DNA from: an uncultured Bacillaceae bacterium
GTDB lineage: Bacteria > Bacillota > Bacilli > Bacillales > Bacillaceae_L
Length of the DNA: 64,000 nucleotides
Direction of reading: 5' to 3'
Assembly: GCA_947497585.1 (NCBI GenBank)
Contig: CANMHG010000002.1
Location: forward strand, 62,001 to 126,000
Numbering within the stretch: position 1 is the stretch's first letter; the number at the start of each line of letters is the position of its first letter. The notes beneath the pieces were generated by a model. That model did not search any database. It saw only the letters and a program-made list of their open reading frames with translations, and was not told the DNA's origin. Below are positions 26,464 through 36,884 of this stretch, in pieces. Made by a program: the position numbers and the translations under genes.

Positions 26464-27603
26464 TTATAAAGTTGAAAGTGCGTGTGCTAAGTCCTCAATT
26501 AAGTCTTCAGCATCTTCAAGCCCTACTGAAATTCGAATAAGTCCATCCGTAATTCCTAATTCAGCACGACGTTCTGCAGGAATAGAAGCATGTGTCATTC
26601 TTGCAGGGACGGAAATTAAACTTTCAACAGCTCCTAAGCTTTCTGCAAGAGTGAAATATTTCACACTAGCTAATAACTTATCAGCATTTTCTTCACTGCC
26701 CACATCAAAGGAAACCATTCCTCCAAATCCGCCACCTTGCTTTTTCGCAATATCATGGTTCGGATGGTTTGTTAGGCCTGGATAGTAGACTTTTTTAACA
26801 GCTTTATGATTTGATAGAAAATCAACAATCTTAACAGTGTTGTGCTCCGTCTCCTCCATACGAATTCCTAGAGTACGAATACCACGGATTAATAACCAAG
26901 AATCTTGAGGTCCAAGTACTCCACCCGTAGAGTTTTGAACAAAATGTAAGTCTTCTGCAAGTTCTTTTGAATTTACAACAACTAATCCTGCTACAACATC
27001 ACTGTGTCCACCGATATACTTAGTAGCACTATGAAGAACAATATCTGCCCCTAGAGTAATTGGAGTTTGCCAGTAAGGTGTGCTAAAGGTGTTGTCTACA
27101 ATTGTTAATAGATTATGCTTTTTCGCAATTTTTGCAGCAGCCTCTATATCTGTTATTTTTAATAAAGGGTTTGTTGGAGTTTCAATGTAGATTGCTCTTG
27201 TATTTTCACGAATCTCCTGCTCAATTGTTTCTAGATTGCTTGTGTCAACAAATGTAGAGTCAATTCCAAGGCGATTTAGAACCTTTGTCATCACTCGGTA
27301 CGTCCCACCATATACATCGTCCGTTAAGATAACATGATCACCACTATCAAAAAGCATCATTACTGCAGTAATCGCTGCCATTCCTGAACCAAATGCGAAG
27401 CCTGAGGTTCCTTCTTCAAGATCTTTGATTAATTCCTCTAATGCATGTCGTGTTGGATTGCCTGTTCTTGAATATTCATACCCTTTGAATTTACCTACGG
27501 CTTCCTGACGGTACGTACTTACTTGATAAATTGGTGTGGATACTGCTCCAGTCAGTTCATCACCAACGATTCCACCATGAATCATTTTTGTTTTTCTTCT
27601 CAT
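26464..27603 (-). CDS. mccB: Cystathionine gamma-lyase/homocysteine gamma-lyase MccB
   Basis: PLP enzyme that splits cystathionine to cysteine in the reverse transsulfuration route. The PLP lysine lies in LHSATKYIGGHSDV; SSGMAAI-type FGSGMAAITA and ETPTNPLLK are also typical. The start is the ATG at 27603 (379 aa), with GGGGG upstream; the ATG at 27621 is less likely. It follows mccA by one base and is expected to be under CymR. Confidence 0.96.
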   Translation of the reverse strand: MRRKTKMIHGGIVGDELTGAVSTPIYQVSTYRQEAVGKFKGYEYSRTGNPTRHALEELIKDLEEGTSGFAFGSGMAAITAVMMLFDSGDHVILTDDVYGGTYRVMTKVLNRLGIDSTFVDTSNLETIEQEIRENTRAIYIETPTNPLLKITDIEAAAKIAKKHNLLTIVDNTFSTPYWQTPITLGADIVLHSATKYIGGHSDVVAGLVVVNSKELAEDLHFVQNSTGGVLGPQDSWLLIRGIRTLGIRMEETEHNTVKIVDFLSNHKAVKKVYYPGLTNHPNHDIAKKQGGGFGGMVSFDVGSEENADKLLASVKYFTLAESLGAVESLISVPARMTHASIPAERRAELGITDGLIRISVGLEDAEDLIEDLAHALSTL

Positions 27604-27604
27604 T

Positions 27605-28537
27605 TTATATTCCCCCTTCATATATTTTCTTACTTAAATAGCGCTCACTACTATCTGCAAAAATGGTAACAACATTTTGACCAGATTTTGCATTGCCAGC
27701 CTCAATTAACGCAGCATGTAAAGCTGCACCCGAAGAGCTTCCAACTAGAAGCCCTTCCTTTATAGCAAGCTCCTTAACTCTCCTAAATGCATCCTCATCG
27801 GTTACTGTATGAATACTGTCAAAATAGGCTTCATCCATATAATCGGGTAAGAATTCCATTCCTATGCCTTCGGTCTTATGAGGTCCAGACTCGCCACCAT
27901 TAAGTATTGATCCTTCTGGTTCAACGATAACTGTCTTGATGTGTTGGTTTTTCTCTTTTAAATACCTAGATGTACCCATAAAAGTTCCACCAGTACCAGC
28001 ACCTGCAACAAAGATATCAATCCTAGCATCTAGTTGATTCCACATTTCTGGACCCAAAGATTTATAATAAGTCTCAGGGTTTGCAGGATTCCCGAACTGC
28101 TGAGGACAATACGAGTTAGGTATTTCATCTAATAATTGCTTGGCTTTCTCAATTGCACCCTTCATTCCTGCCTCGGTAGGAGTGTGAACAATGGTAGCTC
28201 CTAAAGCTTTCATTAAATCCTGCTTTTCAATGCTGAACTTTTCTGGAACACAAACAACAACCTTTAAGTTTTTATCTAGAGCAGCAAGTGCTAAACCAAT
28301 ACCGGTATTTCCAGCAGTTGGTTCGATAATTGTTCCACCTTCTTTTACCTTACCAGTTTCAAGAGCTTCACGGATAAGTTCAACACCTAGTCGATCTTTA
28401 ATACTGCCTCCAGGATTCATATACTCTAATTTAGCGAACAGCCTTACTCCTGAAGGTAATGTAAACTTAGTTAGTTCAATAATTGGGGTATTCCCTATTA
28501 ACTCATGTACGCCACGATAAATTTGCATTTTTTCCAC
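27605..28537 (-). CDS. mccA: O-acetylserine-dependent cystathionine beta-synthase MccA
   Basis: PLP beta-synthase of the CysK/CBS family, which joins homocysteine and O-acetylserine. The PLP lysine is in GGSIKDRLG; the phosphate loop is GAGTGGTF. It starts with GTG at 28537 or, as likely, the ATG at 28528 (AAGGAAGAG upstream). Placement between mtnN and mccB identifies it as MccA rather than CysK. Confidence 0.95.
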   Translation of the reverse strand: MEKMQIYRGVHELIGNTPIIELTKFTLPSGVRLFAKLEYMNPGGSIKDRLGVELIREALETGKVKEGGTIIEPTAGNTGIGLALAALDKNLKVVVCVPEKFSIEKQDLMKALGATIVHTPTEAGMKGAIEKAKQLLDEIPNSYCPQQFGNPANPETYYKSLGPEMWNQLDARIDIFVAGAGTGGTFMGTSRYLKEKNQHIKTVIVEPEGSILNGGESGPHKTEGIGMEFLPDYMDEAYFDSIHTVTDEDAFRRVKELAIKEGLLVGSSSGAALHAALIEAGNAKSGQNVVTIFADSSERYLSKKIYEGGI

Positions 28538-28543
28538 TCTTCC

Positions 28544-29254
28544 TTACATGCTTACGGATTTATTAAGTTCTTCAACAATTTTAATTACAATATTAGAAGA
28601 ATTTACTGCTGCCGTTTCTAGAAAGTTTTCAAACGATACATTTGATTCTTTACCAGCAATATCCGATAATGCTCTTGTAATAACAAATGGTGTGCCAAAT
28701 TGATAGCATACCTGAGCAATTGCTGCTGCTTCCATTTCTACAGCATAAAGTTCAGTGAATTTTGTTCGTACAAATTCTACTCGTTCAGGGTCGTTCATAA
28801 ACGAATCTCCCGTAGCAATTAGCCCTTTGACCACTTGCACGTCCTCTATAGTACTTGCACACTTCTCAGCTATATCTACAAGCTTTTGGTCAGCAGAAAA
28901 AGATGCTGGTAGACCTGGGACTTGCCCATACTCATAATTAAATGCAGTAACATCTACATCATGGTGACGAACTTCTGAGGAGATAACAATATCACCTACA
29001 TTTAAAGATTCTAGATAGCCCCCAGCTGAGCCAGTATTTATAACATAAGTCGGGTTGAAATTTTGTAAAAGTAACGTTGTAGACATAGCAGCATTTACTT
29101 TACCTATACCAGATTTCAAAAGAACCACGTCTTGACCATGTATTGTTCCGGTTGTAAATTCACAACCTGCAATTGTAGTATCTTCTCGATTTTCAATTGT
29201 TTCTCTTAGTATGGTTACTTCTTCTTCCATTGCTCCAATAATTGCAACTTTCAT
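28544..29254 (-). CDS. mtnN: Methylthioadenosine/S-adenosylhomocysteine nucleosidase
   Basis: Hydrolyses adenine from MTA and S-adenosylhomocysteine, feeding homocysteine recovery. It has 236 residues with IIGAMEEEV at the start, NTGSAGG, the [10 protein letters not shown] block and the catalytic-Asp region SDIAG. It sits between yrrT and mccA in the same operon. Confidence 0.97.
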   Translation of the reverse strand: MKVAIIGAMEEEVTILRETIENREDTTIAGCEFTTGTIHGQDVVLLKSGIGKVNAAMSTTLLLQNFNPTYVINTGSAGGYLESLNVGDIVISSEVRHHDVDVTAFNYEYGQVPGLPASFSADQKLVDIAEKCASTIEDVQVVKGLIATGDSFMNDPERVEFVRTKFTELYAVEMEAAAIAQVCYQFGTPFVITRALSDIAGKESNVSFENFLETAAVNSSNIVIKIVEELNKSVSM

Positions 29255-29277
29255 TTGTTAGAATCCACCTTTATTGA

Positions 29278-29919
29278 TTAATTTTTTATGGCCTCCATTA
29301 CCAATACAAAATCATTACATCTAAAATAATTTACAATGAATCCATGCTCTTCCAGAATGTCGCTTAAAACTGCCTTTGTCGTGTAATATTCGGATTGTAA
29401 GTCATTTGCTAGGTTGTAATAGCCTTTTTCTTTTGCGGTTTCAATCATCTTTTTGTACGCAAGTTCATTCTCAAAAATAGTATCTGCAAACACTATTTTA
29501 CCACCTTTTTGTAGAAACTTGCTATAAATTGCAAGCGCATTCGCTTTTTCATCGTCTGTAAGGTGATGGAAGGCATAAGAACTTACTATAGTATCAATTT
29601 TTGTATTAGGCATCTTAAACTGAATAAAATCACCGTCTGTTATTGATACTTCACTCCCTAGTTTAGCGATAGCAATTTCTCTCATCGAAGCTGAGGGCTC
29701 AATTCCAAAAACAAGATGTCCCTTTTCCATAAGAGTTTTTGTCAGGTTTCCGGTCCCTACACCAAACTCAAGTACATTGCCTACTGATTTTTCAGCTACA
29801 AGTTTTAATATGTTGTCATAGTTTTGAAAGACTGCCTTATACTCTTCATCATGACCTGTTACCGTCATATCATACGAATCTGCCCACATTTCAAATAGCT
29901 CGTTAAACTCTCTGCCCAT
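29278..29919 (-). CDS. yrrT: YrrT, putative SAM-dependent methyltransferase
   Basis: Class I methyltransferase of 213 residues with [12 protein letters not shown] (motif I) and [13 protein letters not shown] use the ATG at 29919, since relatives begin MGREF there; GGGAG lies ahead. Substrate unknown. It is the first gene of the yrrT-mtnN-mccA-mccB-yrhC operon. Confidence 0.92.
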   Translation of the reverse strand: MGREFNELFEMWADSYDMTVTGHDEEYKAVFQNYDNILKLVAEKSVGNVLEFGVGTGNLTKTLMEKGHLVFGIEPSASMREIAIAKLGSEVSITDGDFIQFKMPNTKIDTIVSSYAFHHLTDDEKANALAIYSKFLQKGGKIVFADTIFENELAYKKMIETAKEKGYYNLANDLQSEYYTTKAVLSDILEEHGFIVNYFRCNDFVLVMEAIKN

Positions 29920-29950
29920 TTTTGTACACTCTCCCATGATATTATCTATA

Positions 29951-29977
29951 TAATTCCTATAAGTATAGTATGAATTA
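29951..29977 (-). promoter_or_regulatory. Candidate CymR operator of the yrrT operon
   Basis: A 27-base inverted repeat: TAATTC (29951-29956) and GAATTA (29972-29977) enclose CTATA-AG-TATAG. It overlaps a -10-like TATACT (29962-29967). CymR is known to repress this operon via a site of this size; the match is from memory. Confidence 0.5.
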
Positions 29978-30101
29978 AAATTAGAACTGTTCTTAACTTA
30001 GCATAAATCTGGAAGCTTTTCAATAATTAATTCTTTCGTATGATGGAGGGTTTTGTGCTACACTAATTTCAGAAAAATGTGCAGGAAAGGGGTTGTATTA
30101 G

Positions 30102-30308
30102 ATGGAATTTAAGTTAGATTTTATACAGGATAAAGTGGAGTTTTTTGAAAGTTATGATTTAGTGACTTTAGAAAAAAGCATTAATGAGAAAATTGAACAT
30201 AATAAAGCGATTCTTTTAGAGGTTCATCATGTATCACATCAAATGTATGTTGATGAAGATGGAAGAAGGTACTTCACAGCTGTCGTTCATTTTAAGGCAA
30301 AAAAATAA
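30102..30308 (+). CDS. yrzA: YrzA family protein (DUF2536)
   Basis: A 68-residue soluble protein (MEFKLDFIQDKVEFFESYD start, VSHQMYVDEDGRRYFTAVVHF). It matches the YrzA family, and stands at the conserved place between yrrT and yrrS, transcribed away from yrrT. Function unknown. GGAAAGGGG precedes the ATG. Confidence 0.88.
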   Translation: MEFKLDFIQDKVEFFESYDLVTLEKSINEKIEHNKAILLEVHHVSHQMYVDEDGRRYFTAVVHFKAKK

Positions 30309-30377
30309 AAAGGTGGCTATCCAAATTGATGAACTCTTAATGATTTATATTTTTGGATTGTAGAAGTAATAGCATCC

Positions 30378-30504
30378 GTTGATTTCCGGTCCAGGCACTT
30401 GCTTTCCGCGGGGAGGAAGTCGAGCCTCCTCGACGTTCCGTCTGCGGGGTCTCGACCTTTCCTCTACTTCCCGCAGGAGTCAAGTGCCTTCCCCTCCAAT
30501 CAAC
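30378..30504. repeat. GC-rich inverted-repeat element, copy 4
   Basis: GTTGATT (30378-30384) and AATCAAC (30498-30504) bound it; GGCACTTG (30394-30401) pairs with CAAGTGCC (30481-30488); the tip is GACG-TTC-CGTC. It lies between the converging yrzA and yrrS. The rest of the gap holds a terminator. Confidence 0.9.
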
Positions 30505-30587
30505 TCTTTACTTTATATTTATATAGCCGCAAATAGAATATAAATTGTACATAATATATCGCCTTTTATTGTTAAAGAAAAAATATA

Positions 30588-30631
30588 AAAGGAAGTGGAG
30601 AAAAACAATTATGCTTTTCCGCACTTCCTTT
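30588..30631. terminator. Terminator yrzA/yrrS
   Basis: AAAGGAAGTG (30588-30597) with CACTTCCTTT (30622-30631) plus inner pairs; T-rich after it on the minus strand. Confidence 0.78.
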
Positions 30632-30657
30632 ATTATTACTTCTAAGATAGTCCCTTA

Positions 30658-31407
30658 TTATTCTTCATCTGATTCGTCTTCATTCTCTGATGATTCTTGT
30701 GAAGCATTGTTTTGTTGAAAAATTGGACTGTCATTTTTCTTAAGTTCTTCTACTAAGACTGGCTTCCAACCTTCTCCACTTACCCAATCCATGTAAACCT
30801 TGTAATTTTGGCTACCATCTTTGGATGCAATGGTTACTTTAGCTTTATCAGGTCCATTGTTTGTCAGCCACCAAACTGTCAAATTTGCTATATCCAATCC
30901 TGTTGCATAGCTTGCTGCAATCTCAATTTCATTTCGGTTTTCAGTACCTTTATCATATACATTTGTTTGTGGTTCTATCTGATTAGTACCAATTGGTTTC
31001 CAAGCAGGGTTTTGAATCGTTCGAATGATATTAGACTCAGGGTCCCCATCAGTTACTGTAGCTTCCTCATTTGATTCTGGCTCTACTTGTTTATTATTAG
31101 TCGCTGTCTCTTCAGTCTTTTCTTTATCTTTATCAGGCTCAGTGCTTTCTTCTGAAGCATCTGTTGACTGATCCGTTTCTTTCTTATCTTCCTTTTTATC
31201 CACTGCAGCAACATCTGTATTATTAGACACTTGAGGAGCAGCTGTTTCAGTTGAATTACCTGAGCCGAAAAGTAACTTGCCACCAAAAATAATGATTAAT
31301 ATTACTACAATACCAATTAAAGTATTAAGAATTCTATTTATCTTTCTTCTCTTTGCTCTTTTTTCGAACCGTGGACCTTCATATAGTTTCTCCCAGTCGT
31401 ATCCCAT
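30658..31407 (-). CDS. yrrS: YrrS family membrane-anchored protein (DUF1510)
   Basis: Protein of 249 residues: a short basic cytoplasmic start, one membrane segment (about 28-46), a long acidic Thr/Glu/Lys-rich linker, the C-terminal DUF1510 domain (about 130-225), and an acidic tail. It follows pbpI, which suggests a role near the cell wall (inference). Confidence 0.9.
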   Translation of the reverse strand: MGYDWEKLYEGPRFEKRAKRRKINRILNTLIGIVVILIIIFGGKLLFGSGNSTETAAPQVSNNTDVAAVDKKEDKKETDQSTDASEESTEPDKDKEKTEETATNNKQVEPESNEEATVTDGDPESNIIRTIQNPAWKPIGTNQIEPQTNVYDKGTENRNEIEIAASYATGLDIANLTVWWLTNNGPDKAKVTIASKDGSQNYKVYMDWVSGEGWKPVLVEELKKNDSPIFQQNNASQESSENEDESDEE

Positions 31408-31516
31408 ATGTATGAGCCTCCCATGAACATTTCTATTTCCCTATTTTAACATTAGTTATCAATTAGATGAAGATATATTTATACCTTGTGGAAAACAAGA
31501 CTAAAGAACCTTCTTA

Positions 31517-33292
31517 CTAAAAATTAGATTGGTCTTTATTATCAAGTTCATAAAGTCCTTTTACTACATCATAGAATACACTATTAGTAACTGAATTCCC
31601 ATCTTTTCTATCTAAATCCACAACAACAAGGGCATATTTAGGATTATTAAAAGGAAAATAACCTGCAAACCATTTATTCACTAGGTTTTTACCCTCACTT
31701 GATACTTTCCCTGTTTCTGCAGTTCCTGATTTACCCGCTACTTCATATGGTAAAGAATTAAACCTAATTCCTGTGCCACTTTGCACCACCGTTCGTAATA
31801 ACTCTTGAAGTCTCATTGCAGTATAGGGTGAAATGGATTCCCCATCTAACTTGTACTCTGGAAAGGAAAATAAAGTAGTTCCATTTTTATAGAGTACATC
31901 ACTCACCGATCTAACTTGCATCTTCTCGCCACCACGTGCAATTGTTGCCATCATATTAGCTATAGCTAAAGGAGTTACTCGTACATCTTTTTGTCCTATA
32001 GCTGTTTGTGCAACAGCCTTCACAGAACTTTTATCTCGAGAATCTGACCAAATTCTACCGGGGTATTCTTTTGGCATCTGGATAAAATCATTATACCTAA
32101 ATACGTCACCATGCCATCCGACTGGTCCGAGCAAACCTAGCTTCTGTGCATACTCTTCGATAAAGTTGGAATCTTCCTTAATAATCTCATTTGAAATCTC
32201 AGCAAAAGTATAATTACAGCTTTTAGCAAAACTATCTTTGAAATTTAATGGGCCATGATCGTATTGTGATGGTCCATCTCCATATAAATTAAGGTCACAG
32301 TCAAATATACGATTGGTCAAGTTGACATTTTTTTCAATGGCCGCAGCTGCAATTACAGTCTTAAACACAGAACCTGGAAACTGAGACATCAACATTTGAT
32401 TCTCTGCCCCATCATCTCCAAAAGGGTTCTGAAAGTTAATACTCGGTTTACTAACCATTGATAAGATATCATTCGTTTCTATATCTAATAGGATTAAGCC
32501 ACCTTTTTCAATCCCATGATTGTCTATAATACTCTCAGCTAATTGCTGAATCTCTCTATCAATCGTTGTTTTAATTGCGACAGGATAAAAAGGGTTTGCA
32601 GGTGCTGAGTATTTTACATCAATCCCAAATAAAGGTGAACCGTCACCAGATACATGATAGAGTAACTTTGCTTCTCCTTCAGGTAATAAAAATTCATCAA
32701 AGGTGGCTTGTAGTCCAGTTATTCCGAGCATAGTTCTCTTTGAAAGGTGGGTTTTATCCGGATATCTTTTGTATAGTAGTTCCTCATTTTCTCTAACTAG
32801 ACCTATTAAATGTTCAGCAATTTTTGTATCTAGTTCATACTGCCGATTGATTGCAAACACACCTGGTATTTTTAACCGATTTATATTACTCATTTGAGTT
32901 TGAGTAAGTTCAAATGGCTTACCATTTATTGAAAATACAAATGGTTCCTTCGCATCTTTCAGTGATTGTTCTATTGTCCTTTCCTGAACTCCTACAGCTT
33001 TCGCTAATTCTGATACAGGCCACTCTATATTTTTTAAGAAAGGAAAAAGAACCAAGGTTGGATGGTACTCATGTGTTAAGGCAAGATTATTACGGTCAAC
33101 AAATCTCCCGCGTCCTTGGTCTATTACCATCTCTTGGGTTCTTTGAACGACACTTTCTTCAATTAAGTTGACTCTATTGCTTGAAAACGATTCTGTATGT
33201 GTTAACTGCATCTGCACCAGCCTGGCGACTAATCCAATTAAACAAAACAAAATTAAAAAGATAATTGATAGCATTCTTTTTTTTATGACCAT
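31517..33292 (-). CDS. pbpI: Penicillin-binding protein I (class B transpeptidase)
   Basis: Class B PBP with an N-terminal membrane anchor, a dimerisation/pedestal region, and a transpeptidase domain with the SxxK motif in FPGSVFKTV, SCN, and KSGTAE. The start is the ATG at 33292 (591 aa), with GAGGTG seven bases upstream. That site is buried in a hairpin. In B. subtilis PbpI (YrrR) is made in the forespore under sigma-F. Confidence 0.93.
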   Translation of the reverse strand: MVIKKRMLSIIFLILFCLIGLVARLVQMQLTHTESFSSNRVNLIEESVVQRTQEMVIDQGRGRFVDRNNLALTHEYHPTLVLFPFLKNIEWPVSELAKAVGVQERTIEQSLKDAKEPFVFSINGKPFELTQTQMSNINRLKIPGVFAINRQYELDTKIAEHLIGLVRENEELLYKRYPDKTHLSKRTMLGITGLQATFDEFLLPEGEAKLLYHVSGDGSPLFGIDVKYSAPANPFYPVAIKTTIDREIQQLAESIIDNHGIEKGGLILLDIETNDILSMVSKPSINFQNPFGDDGAENQMLMSQFPGSVFKTVIAAAAIEKNVNLTNRIFDCDLNLYGDGPSQYDHGPLNFKDSFAKSCNYTFAEISNEIIKEDSNFIEEYAQKLGLLGPVGWHGDVFRYNDFIQMPKEYPGRIWSDSRDKSSVKAVAQTAIGQKDVRVTPLAIANMMATIARGGEKMQVRSVSDVLYKNGTTLFSFPEYKLDGESISPYTAMRLQELLRTVVQSGTGIRFNSLPYEVAGKSGTAETGKVSSEGKNLVNKWFAGYFPFNNPKYALVVVDLDRKDGNSVTNSVFYDVVKGLYELDNKDQSNF

Positions 33293-33298
33293 AAATAA

Positions 33299-33327
33299 AC
33301 ACCTCGTCAACAGTTTCGACGAGGTGT
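33299..33327 (-). promoter_or_regulatory. Hairpin covering the pbpI ribosome binding site
   Basis: ACACCTCGTC (33299-33308) and GACGAGGTGT (33318-33327) form a perfect ten-pair stem with a nine-base loop. The GAGGTG for pbpI is in the arm next to the ATG. A T-poor tail makes it a weak terminator for greA. Confidence 0.75.
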
Positions 33328-33354
33328 GGTGTTTTTTAAACTCTAATATTTTCT

Positions 33355-33828
33355 TTATTTAATTGAAACAATCTTTACTTGCATTTCTCCTCCAGGAGTT
33401 TGTACATTAACTTGGTCGCCAACTTGTTTACCCATTAGGCTTCTAGCAATAGGCGAATCATTTGAAATTTTGCCTTCAAACGGATCAGCTTCAGCACTAC
33501 CAACGATAGTATACGTTTCCTCATCACCATCAGGTAACTCCACAAATGTAACGGATTTCCCTAAAGAAACAGCATTGGTTGCAGCGTCTTCAACAATGAT
33601 CTTTGCATTGCGAATCATATTTTCAAGAGTCGTAATACGCCCCTCAACGAATGCCTGTTCTTCCTTAGCTGAGTCGTACTCAGAGTTTTCACTAAGGTCT
33701 CCAAAACTTCTTGCTATTTTAATACGTTCAACTACTTCTTTACGTTTAACTGATTTTAAATGTTCAAGTTCTTGTTCTAGCTTTTGTTTACCTTCTTCTG
33801 TCATAGGAAAAACTTTTTCTACTGCCAT
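33355..33828 (-). CDS. greA: Transcription elongation factor GreA
   Basis: GreA restarts backtracked RNA polymerase by stimulating transcript cleavage. The 157 residues show the N-terminal coiled coil with the family block [18 protein letters not shown] and [15 protein letters not shown] (the acidic tip), then the globular C-terminal domain ending in KIVSI. Confidence 0.97.
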   Translation of the reverse strand: MAVEKVFPMTEEGKQKLEQELEHLKSVKRKEVVERIKIARSFGDLSENSEYDSAKEEQAFVEGRITTLENMIRNAKIIVEDAATNAVSLGKSVTFVELPDGDEETYTIVGSAEADPFEGKISNDSPIARSLMGKQVGDQVNVQTPGGEMQVKIVSIK

Positions 33829-33937
33829 GTCCCTTCACTCCTTCACTTTTCGAACATCCTTGGAACAGAGGTTAACTTTTTATATATGCCTCGCACCAAG
33901 CATTATGTATTAGGCTTACTCGTCCATCTTGAGTTCT

Positions 33938-33971
33938 TTTAAAAGGGAAGAGCTTGATAAGTAGCTCTTCC
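33938..33971 (-). terminator. Terminator after udk
   Basis: GGAAGAGCT (33946-33954) with AGCTCTTCC (33963-33971), then CTTTT on the minus strand. Confidence 0.8.
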
Positions 33972-34002
33972 ATATTTTCTACACTTTATCTATGCTATGT
34001 TA

Positions 34003-34638
34003 TTACAAAATCTCTTTTAGTTCAAGAATTGTTTGAATTTTTGTTACCATTAAATCAATCGCAACATGATTTTGACCACCTTCAGGTATGATTAAATCGG
34101 CATACCTTTTTGTTGGTTCAATAAATTGATTATGCATTGGTCGCACTACAGTAACGTACTGATCTATTACAGAATCGATTGTTCTGCCTCTTTCTTTTAT
34201 ATCACGAAGCATTCTTCGAATAATTCGAATGTCTGCATCTGTATCAACGAATAGTTTTATATCCATTAGTTGTCGTAGTCGTTCGTCTTCTAGTACCAAA
34301 ATACCTTCTAGAATAATTACATCTTTAGGATCAACTGCAATGACCTCATCCGCTCGGGTATGCAGGGTATAATTATAAACCGGCTTGTCGATTGGATTAT
34401 AATCTAGAAGGTCATGAATATGACTAATTAACAAGTCATTATCAAAGGCAAGAGGATGATCATAATTCGTATCTAATCGTTCCTCATACTGTAAATGACT
34501 TTGGTCCTTATAATAAGAATCCTGCTCTATTACTAGAATTGAGTGTCCCTTAAAATGCTCATAAATTGATTTAGTAACACTGGTTTTACCAGAGCCGGAG
34601 CCTCCAGCAATGCCAATTACAATTGGCTTTTTCCCCAT
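34003..34638 (-). CDS. udk: Uridine kinase
   Basis: Phosphorylates uridine and cytidine for pyrimidine salvage. P-loop GGSGSGKTS is at residues 12-20, and the family motifs DHPLAFD and LEGILVLED follow. 211 residues is normal. It ends the trmR-trhP1-trhP2-udk operon, five bases after trhP2. Confidence 0.97.
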   Translation of the reverse strand: MGKKPIVIGIAGGSGSGKTSVTKSIYEHFKGHSILVIEQDSYYKDQSHLQYEERLDTNYDHPLAFDNDLLISHIHDLLDYNPIDKPVYNYTLHTRADEVIAVDPKDVIILEGILVLEDERLRQLMDIKLFVDTDADIRIIRRMLRDIKERGRTIDSVIDQYVTVVRPMHNQFIEPTKRYADLIIPEGGQNHVAIDLMVTKIQTILELKEIL

Positions 34639-34643
34639 TCTTT

Positions 34644-35918
34644 TTAAAGCCCCTTTCGCATCATGTTGTTAGGGAATAATGGCTTGTCTACTTTAAATTT
34701 AACAATTTGTAGTGGATGACGCGCCACATCTAGTTCTTGTCCCTCTTCATCCCAAATCTTTTCTACAAGTTGTGTAAAGTTTTCGATTTCAGGACCAAAG
34801 AATTCTACTACGTCACCTGGTTTAAAGTAGTTTCGTTGCTGTAAAGTAACTATGCCTGTTTCCTCATTATAATCTAATACAAGTCCAGCAAAATCATAGG
34901 TAGTCTTTTTGCTATGATTTCCATACATCTGTTCTTTATACCCTGGAACTCCTTCAAAAAATGCTGAAGCAGCTTCACGATTGGCACATTTATCAAGCTC
35001 TTCAAGCCATTCTTTTTTAATTTCAAAATTTTCAGGGTCAGCGCAATAAGCATCAATTACTTTGCGATATACACTTACAACTGTAGCGACATAATGAATT
35101 GACTTCATACGGCCTTCAATTTTTAAACTATCTATGCCTAGTTCAATCATCTTAGGAATGGATTGAATTAAGTTTAAATCTTTTGGGCTCATTGCAAATG
35201 CAGGATCTTCTTCAGTAAATAGAGCGACTTCTTGGTCATTATTCTCTAAGCTGAATAGGTCATAATCCCATCTGCACGATTGACAGCAGCCACCACGATT
35301 TGAGTCCCTTGCAGTCATATGATTACTTAACGTACAACGACCAGAATACGCAATACACATTGCTCCGTGAATAAATGTTTCAATTTCAATATCCACTTTT
35401 TCCTTCATTTCACGTATTTCTTCAGCACTTGTTTCACGAGCTAACACAACTCGTTCAAGACCTTCTTCTTTCCAGAACTGAACTGCCTTCCAGTTGGAAA
35501 GAGATTGCTGAGTACTTAAGTGAATTTCTAACTTTGGCGCCACTCTTTTACATGTTTCTATAATAAGTGGATCTGCAACAATAATTCCCGCTACTCCTGC
35601 ATTTTCTAAGCCTTTAAGATAGTCATCTAATCCATCCATATTTTCATTATGAGCAAAAATATTAGTCGTTACATAAATTCTTGCCCCATATTTCTTTGCA
35701 AATTCAACACCTTCTGCCATTTCCTCTTGTGAAAAATTATCGGCATTAGATCGTAAACCATATTCTTGTCCACCGATAAATACAGCATCTGCTCCATAAT
35801 GGACTGCTATTTTTAATTTCTCAAGGTTTCCAGCTGGAGCTAATAGTTCCGGCTTTTTAACAATGACACGCTTACCATCTATGATTTCTGAAATTGAATC
35901 AGGTTTAATTGTTGTCAT
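34644..35918 (-). CDS. trhP2: tRNA uridine-34 hydroxylase component TrhP2 (U32 family)
   Basis: U32 family protein (YrrO) that takes part in prephenate-dependent 5-hydroxylation of wobble uridine in tRNA. It has 424 residues with ELLAPAGN at the start, and the cysteine-rich signature [20 protein letters not shown], which holds an iron-sulfur cluster. It lies next to trhP1 and the methyltransferase trmR that acts on the product. Confidence 0.93.
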   Translation of the reverse strand: MTTIKPDSISEIIDGKRVIVKKPELLAPAGNLEKLKIAVHYGADAVFIGGQEYGLRSNADNFSQEEMAEGVEFAKKYGARIYVTTNIFAHNENMDGLDDYLKGLENAGVAGIIVADPLIIETCKRVAPKLEIHLSTQQSLSNWKAVQFWKEEGLERVVLARETSAEEIREMKEKVDIEIETFIHGAMCIAYSGRCTLSNHMTARDSNRGGCCQSCRWDYDLFSLENNDQEVALFTEEDPAFAMSPKDLNLIQSIPKMIELGIDSLKIEGRMKSIHYVATVVSVYRKVIDAYCADPENFEIKKEWLEELDKCANREAASAFFEGVPGYKEQMYGNHSKKTTYDFAGLVLDYNEETGIVTLQQRNYFKPGDVVEFFGPEIENFTQLVEKIWDEEGQELDVARHPLQIVKFKVDKPLFPNNMMRKGL

Positions 35919-35951
35919 AGCAGTTATCCTCCTTTTTTCAAACTCTTCGTT

Positions 35952-36881
35952 TTAATAGACCGTTTCCTTGAAGAAAAACCCAGTATCTAACGGTCGGTTT
36001 TTAGGTTGAATATTTTCTATTTCTTCTAAATAACTGTCTTTCTTGTCTTCATACTCTTCTCTATTTTCAACACAAAGATCAATTGCTTCTCGGTATTTTT
36101 TTGTAACTTCTACTAAATACTCAGAAGACTTTAAAATACCATCTATTTTGAAACTATCTACACCTGCATCAACCATTTCGGCTAATTCATCTATAATACA
36201 GATATCATTTGGACTCATAATATGGGTACCATTTTCATCCTCAAAAATCGGATATTTATTATCACGCTCTTTATCGAATAAGAACATTGTATTTTCAAGC
36301 TTATTCTCTTCAACAGCTAGTTCTTTTCCTTGGTATTCAAAATAATTCCCAATCAAATTTCTCTTGGACTGAAACATACAAGTCATTCCATGGACCTGAA
36401 CCTCAATCTCCACCTCAGCATTTTCTTTTATTTCAACGATTGAGTCCATATTAAGTTCTCTAGCAAGAACGGCCCTTTTTGCACCTTTTCGTCCCCAGTA
36501 GTTACAGGTATACCAATTAGTAGCAGTTGTTTCAGTATTCCAGTGTAGCTTCATATTAGGTGCATATTCACGTGCAGCCATTAAAATTGCAGGGTCTCCA
36601 AATACAACAGCATCTACGTCTACTGATTGAAGAAAAGTTAAATATTCTCCTAACTCTTCTACTTTCTCATTATGGAATAGTGCATTCATAGCCACATATA
36701 CCTTTTTACCACTTTGATGTGCAAGTGTTACAACTTCTTTAACATCTTTTCTTGAAAATTCACCTGCTAGGCGTAGACCAAACTTTTGCTCACCAATAAC
36801 AAATGCATCAGCTCCTGCATCAATTAACGGTACTATATCTGAAACCCTAGTTGGAGTTAGTAATAATTCTGGTTTATTCAT
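35952..36881 (-). CDS. trhP1: tRNA uridine-34 hydroxylase component TrhP1 (U32 family)
   Basis: Shorter U32 protein (YrrN, 309 aa) and partner of TrhP2. It shares the GADAFVIGEQKFGLRL start and HGMTCMFQSKRNLIGNY block but lacks most of the cysteine cluster of TrhP2, as in B. subtilis. It begins three bases after trmR. Confidence 0.92.
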   Translation of the reverse strand: MNKPELLLTPTRVSDIVPLIDAGADAFVIGEQKFGLRLAGEFSRKDVKEVVTLAHQSGKKVYVAMNALFHNEKVEELGEYLTFLQSVDVDAVVFGDPAILMAAREYAPNMKLHWNTETTATNWYTCNYWGRKGAKRAVLARELNMDSIVEIKENAEVEIEVQVHGMTCMFQSKRNLIGNYFEYQGKELAVEENKLENTMFLFDKERDNKYPIFEDENGTHIMSPNDICIIDELAEMVDAGVDSFKIDGILKSSEYLVEVTKKYREAIDLCVENREEYEDKKDSYLEEIENIQPKNRPLDTGFFFKETVY

Positions 36882-36884
36882 AAA

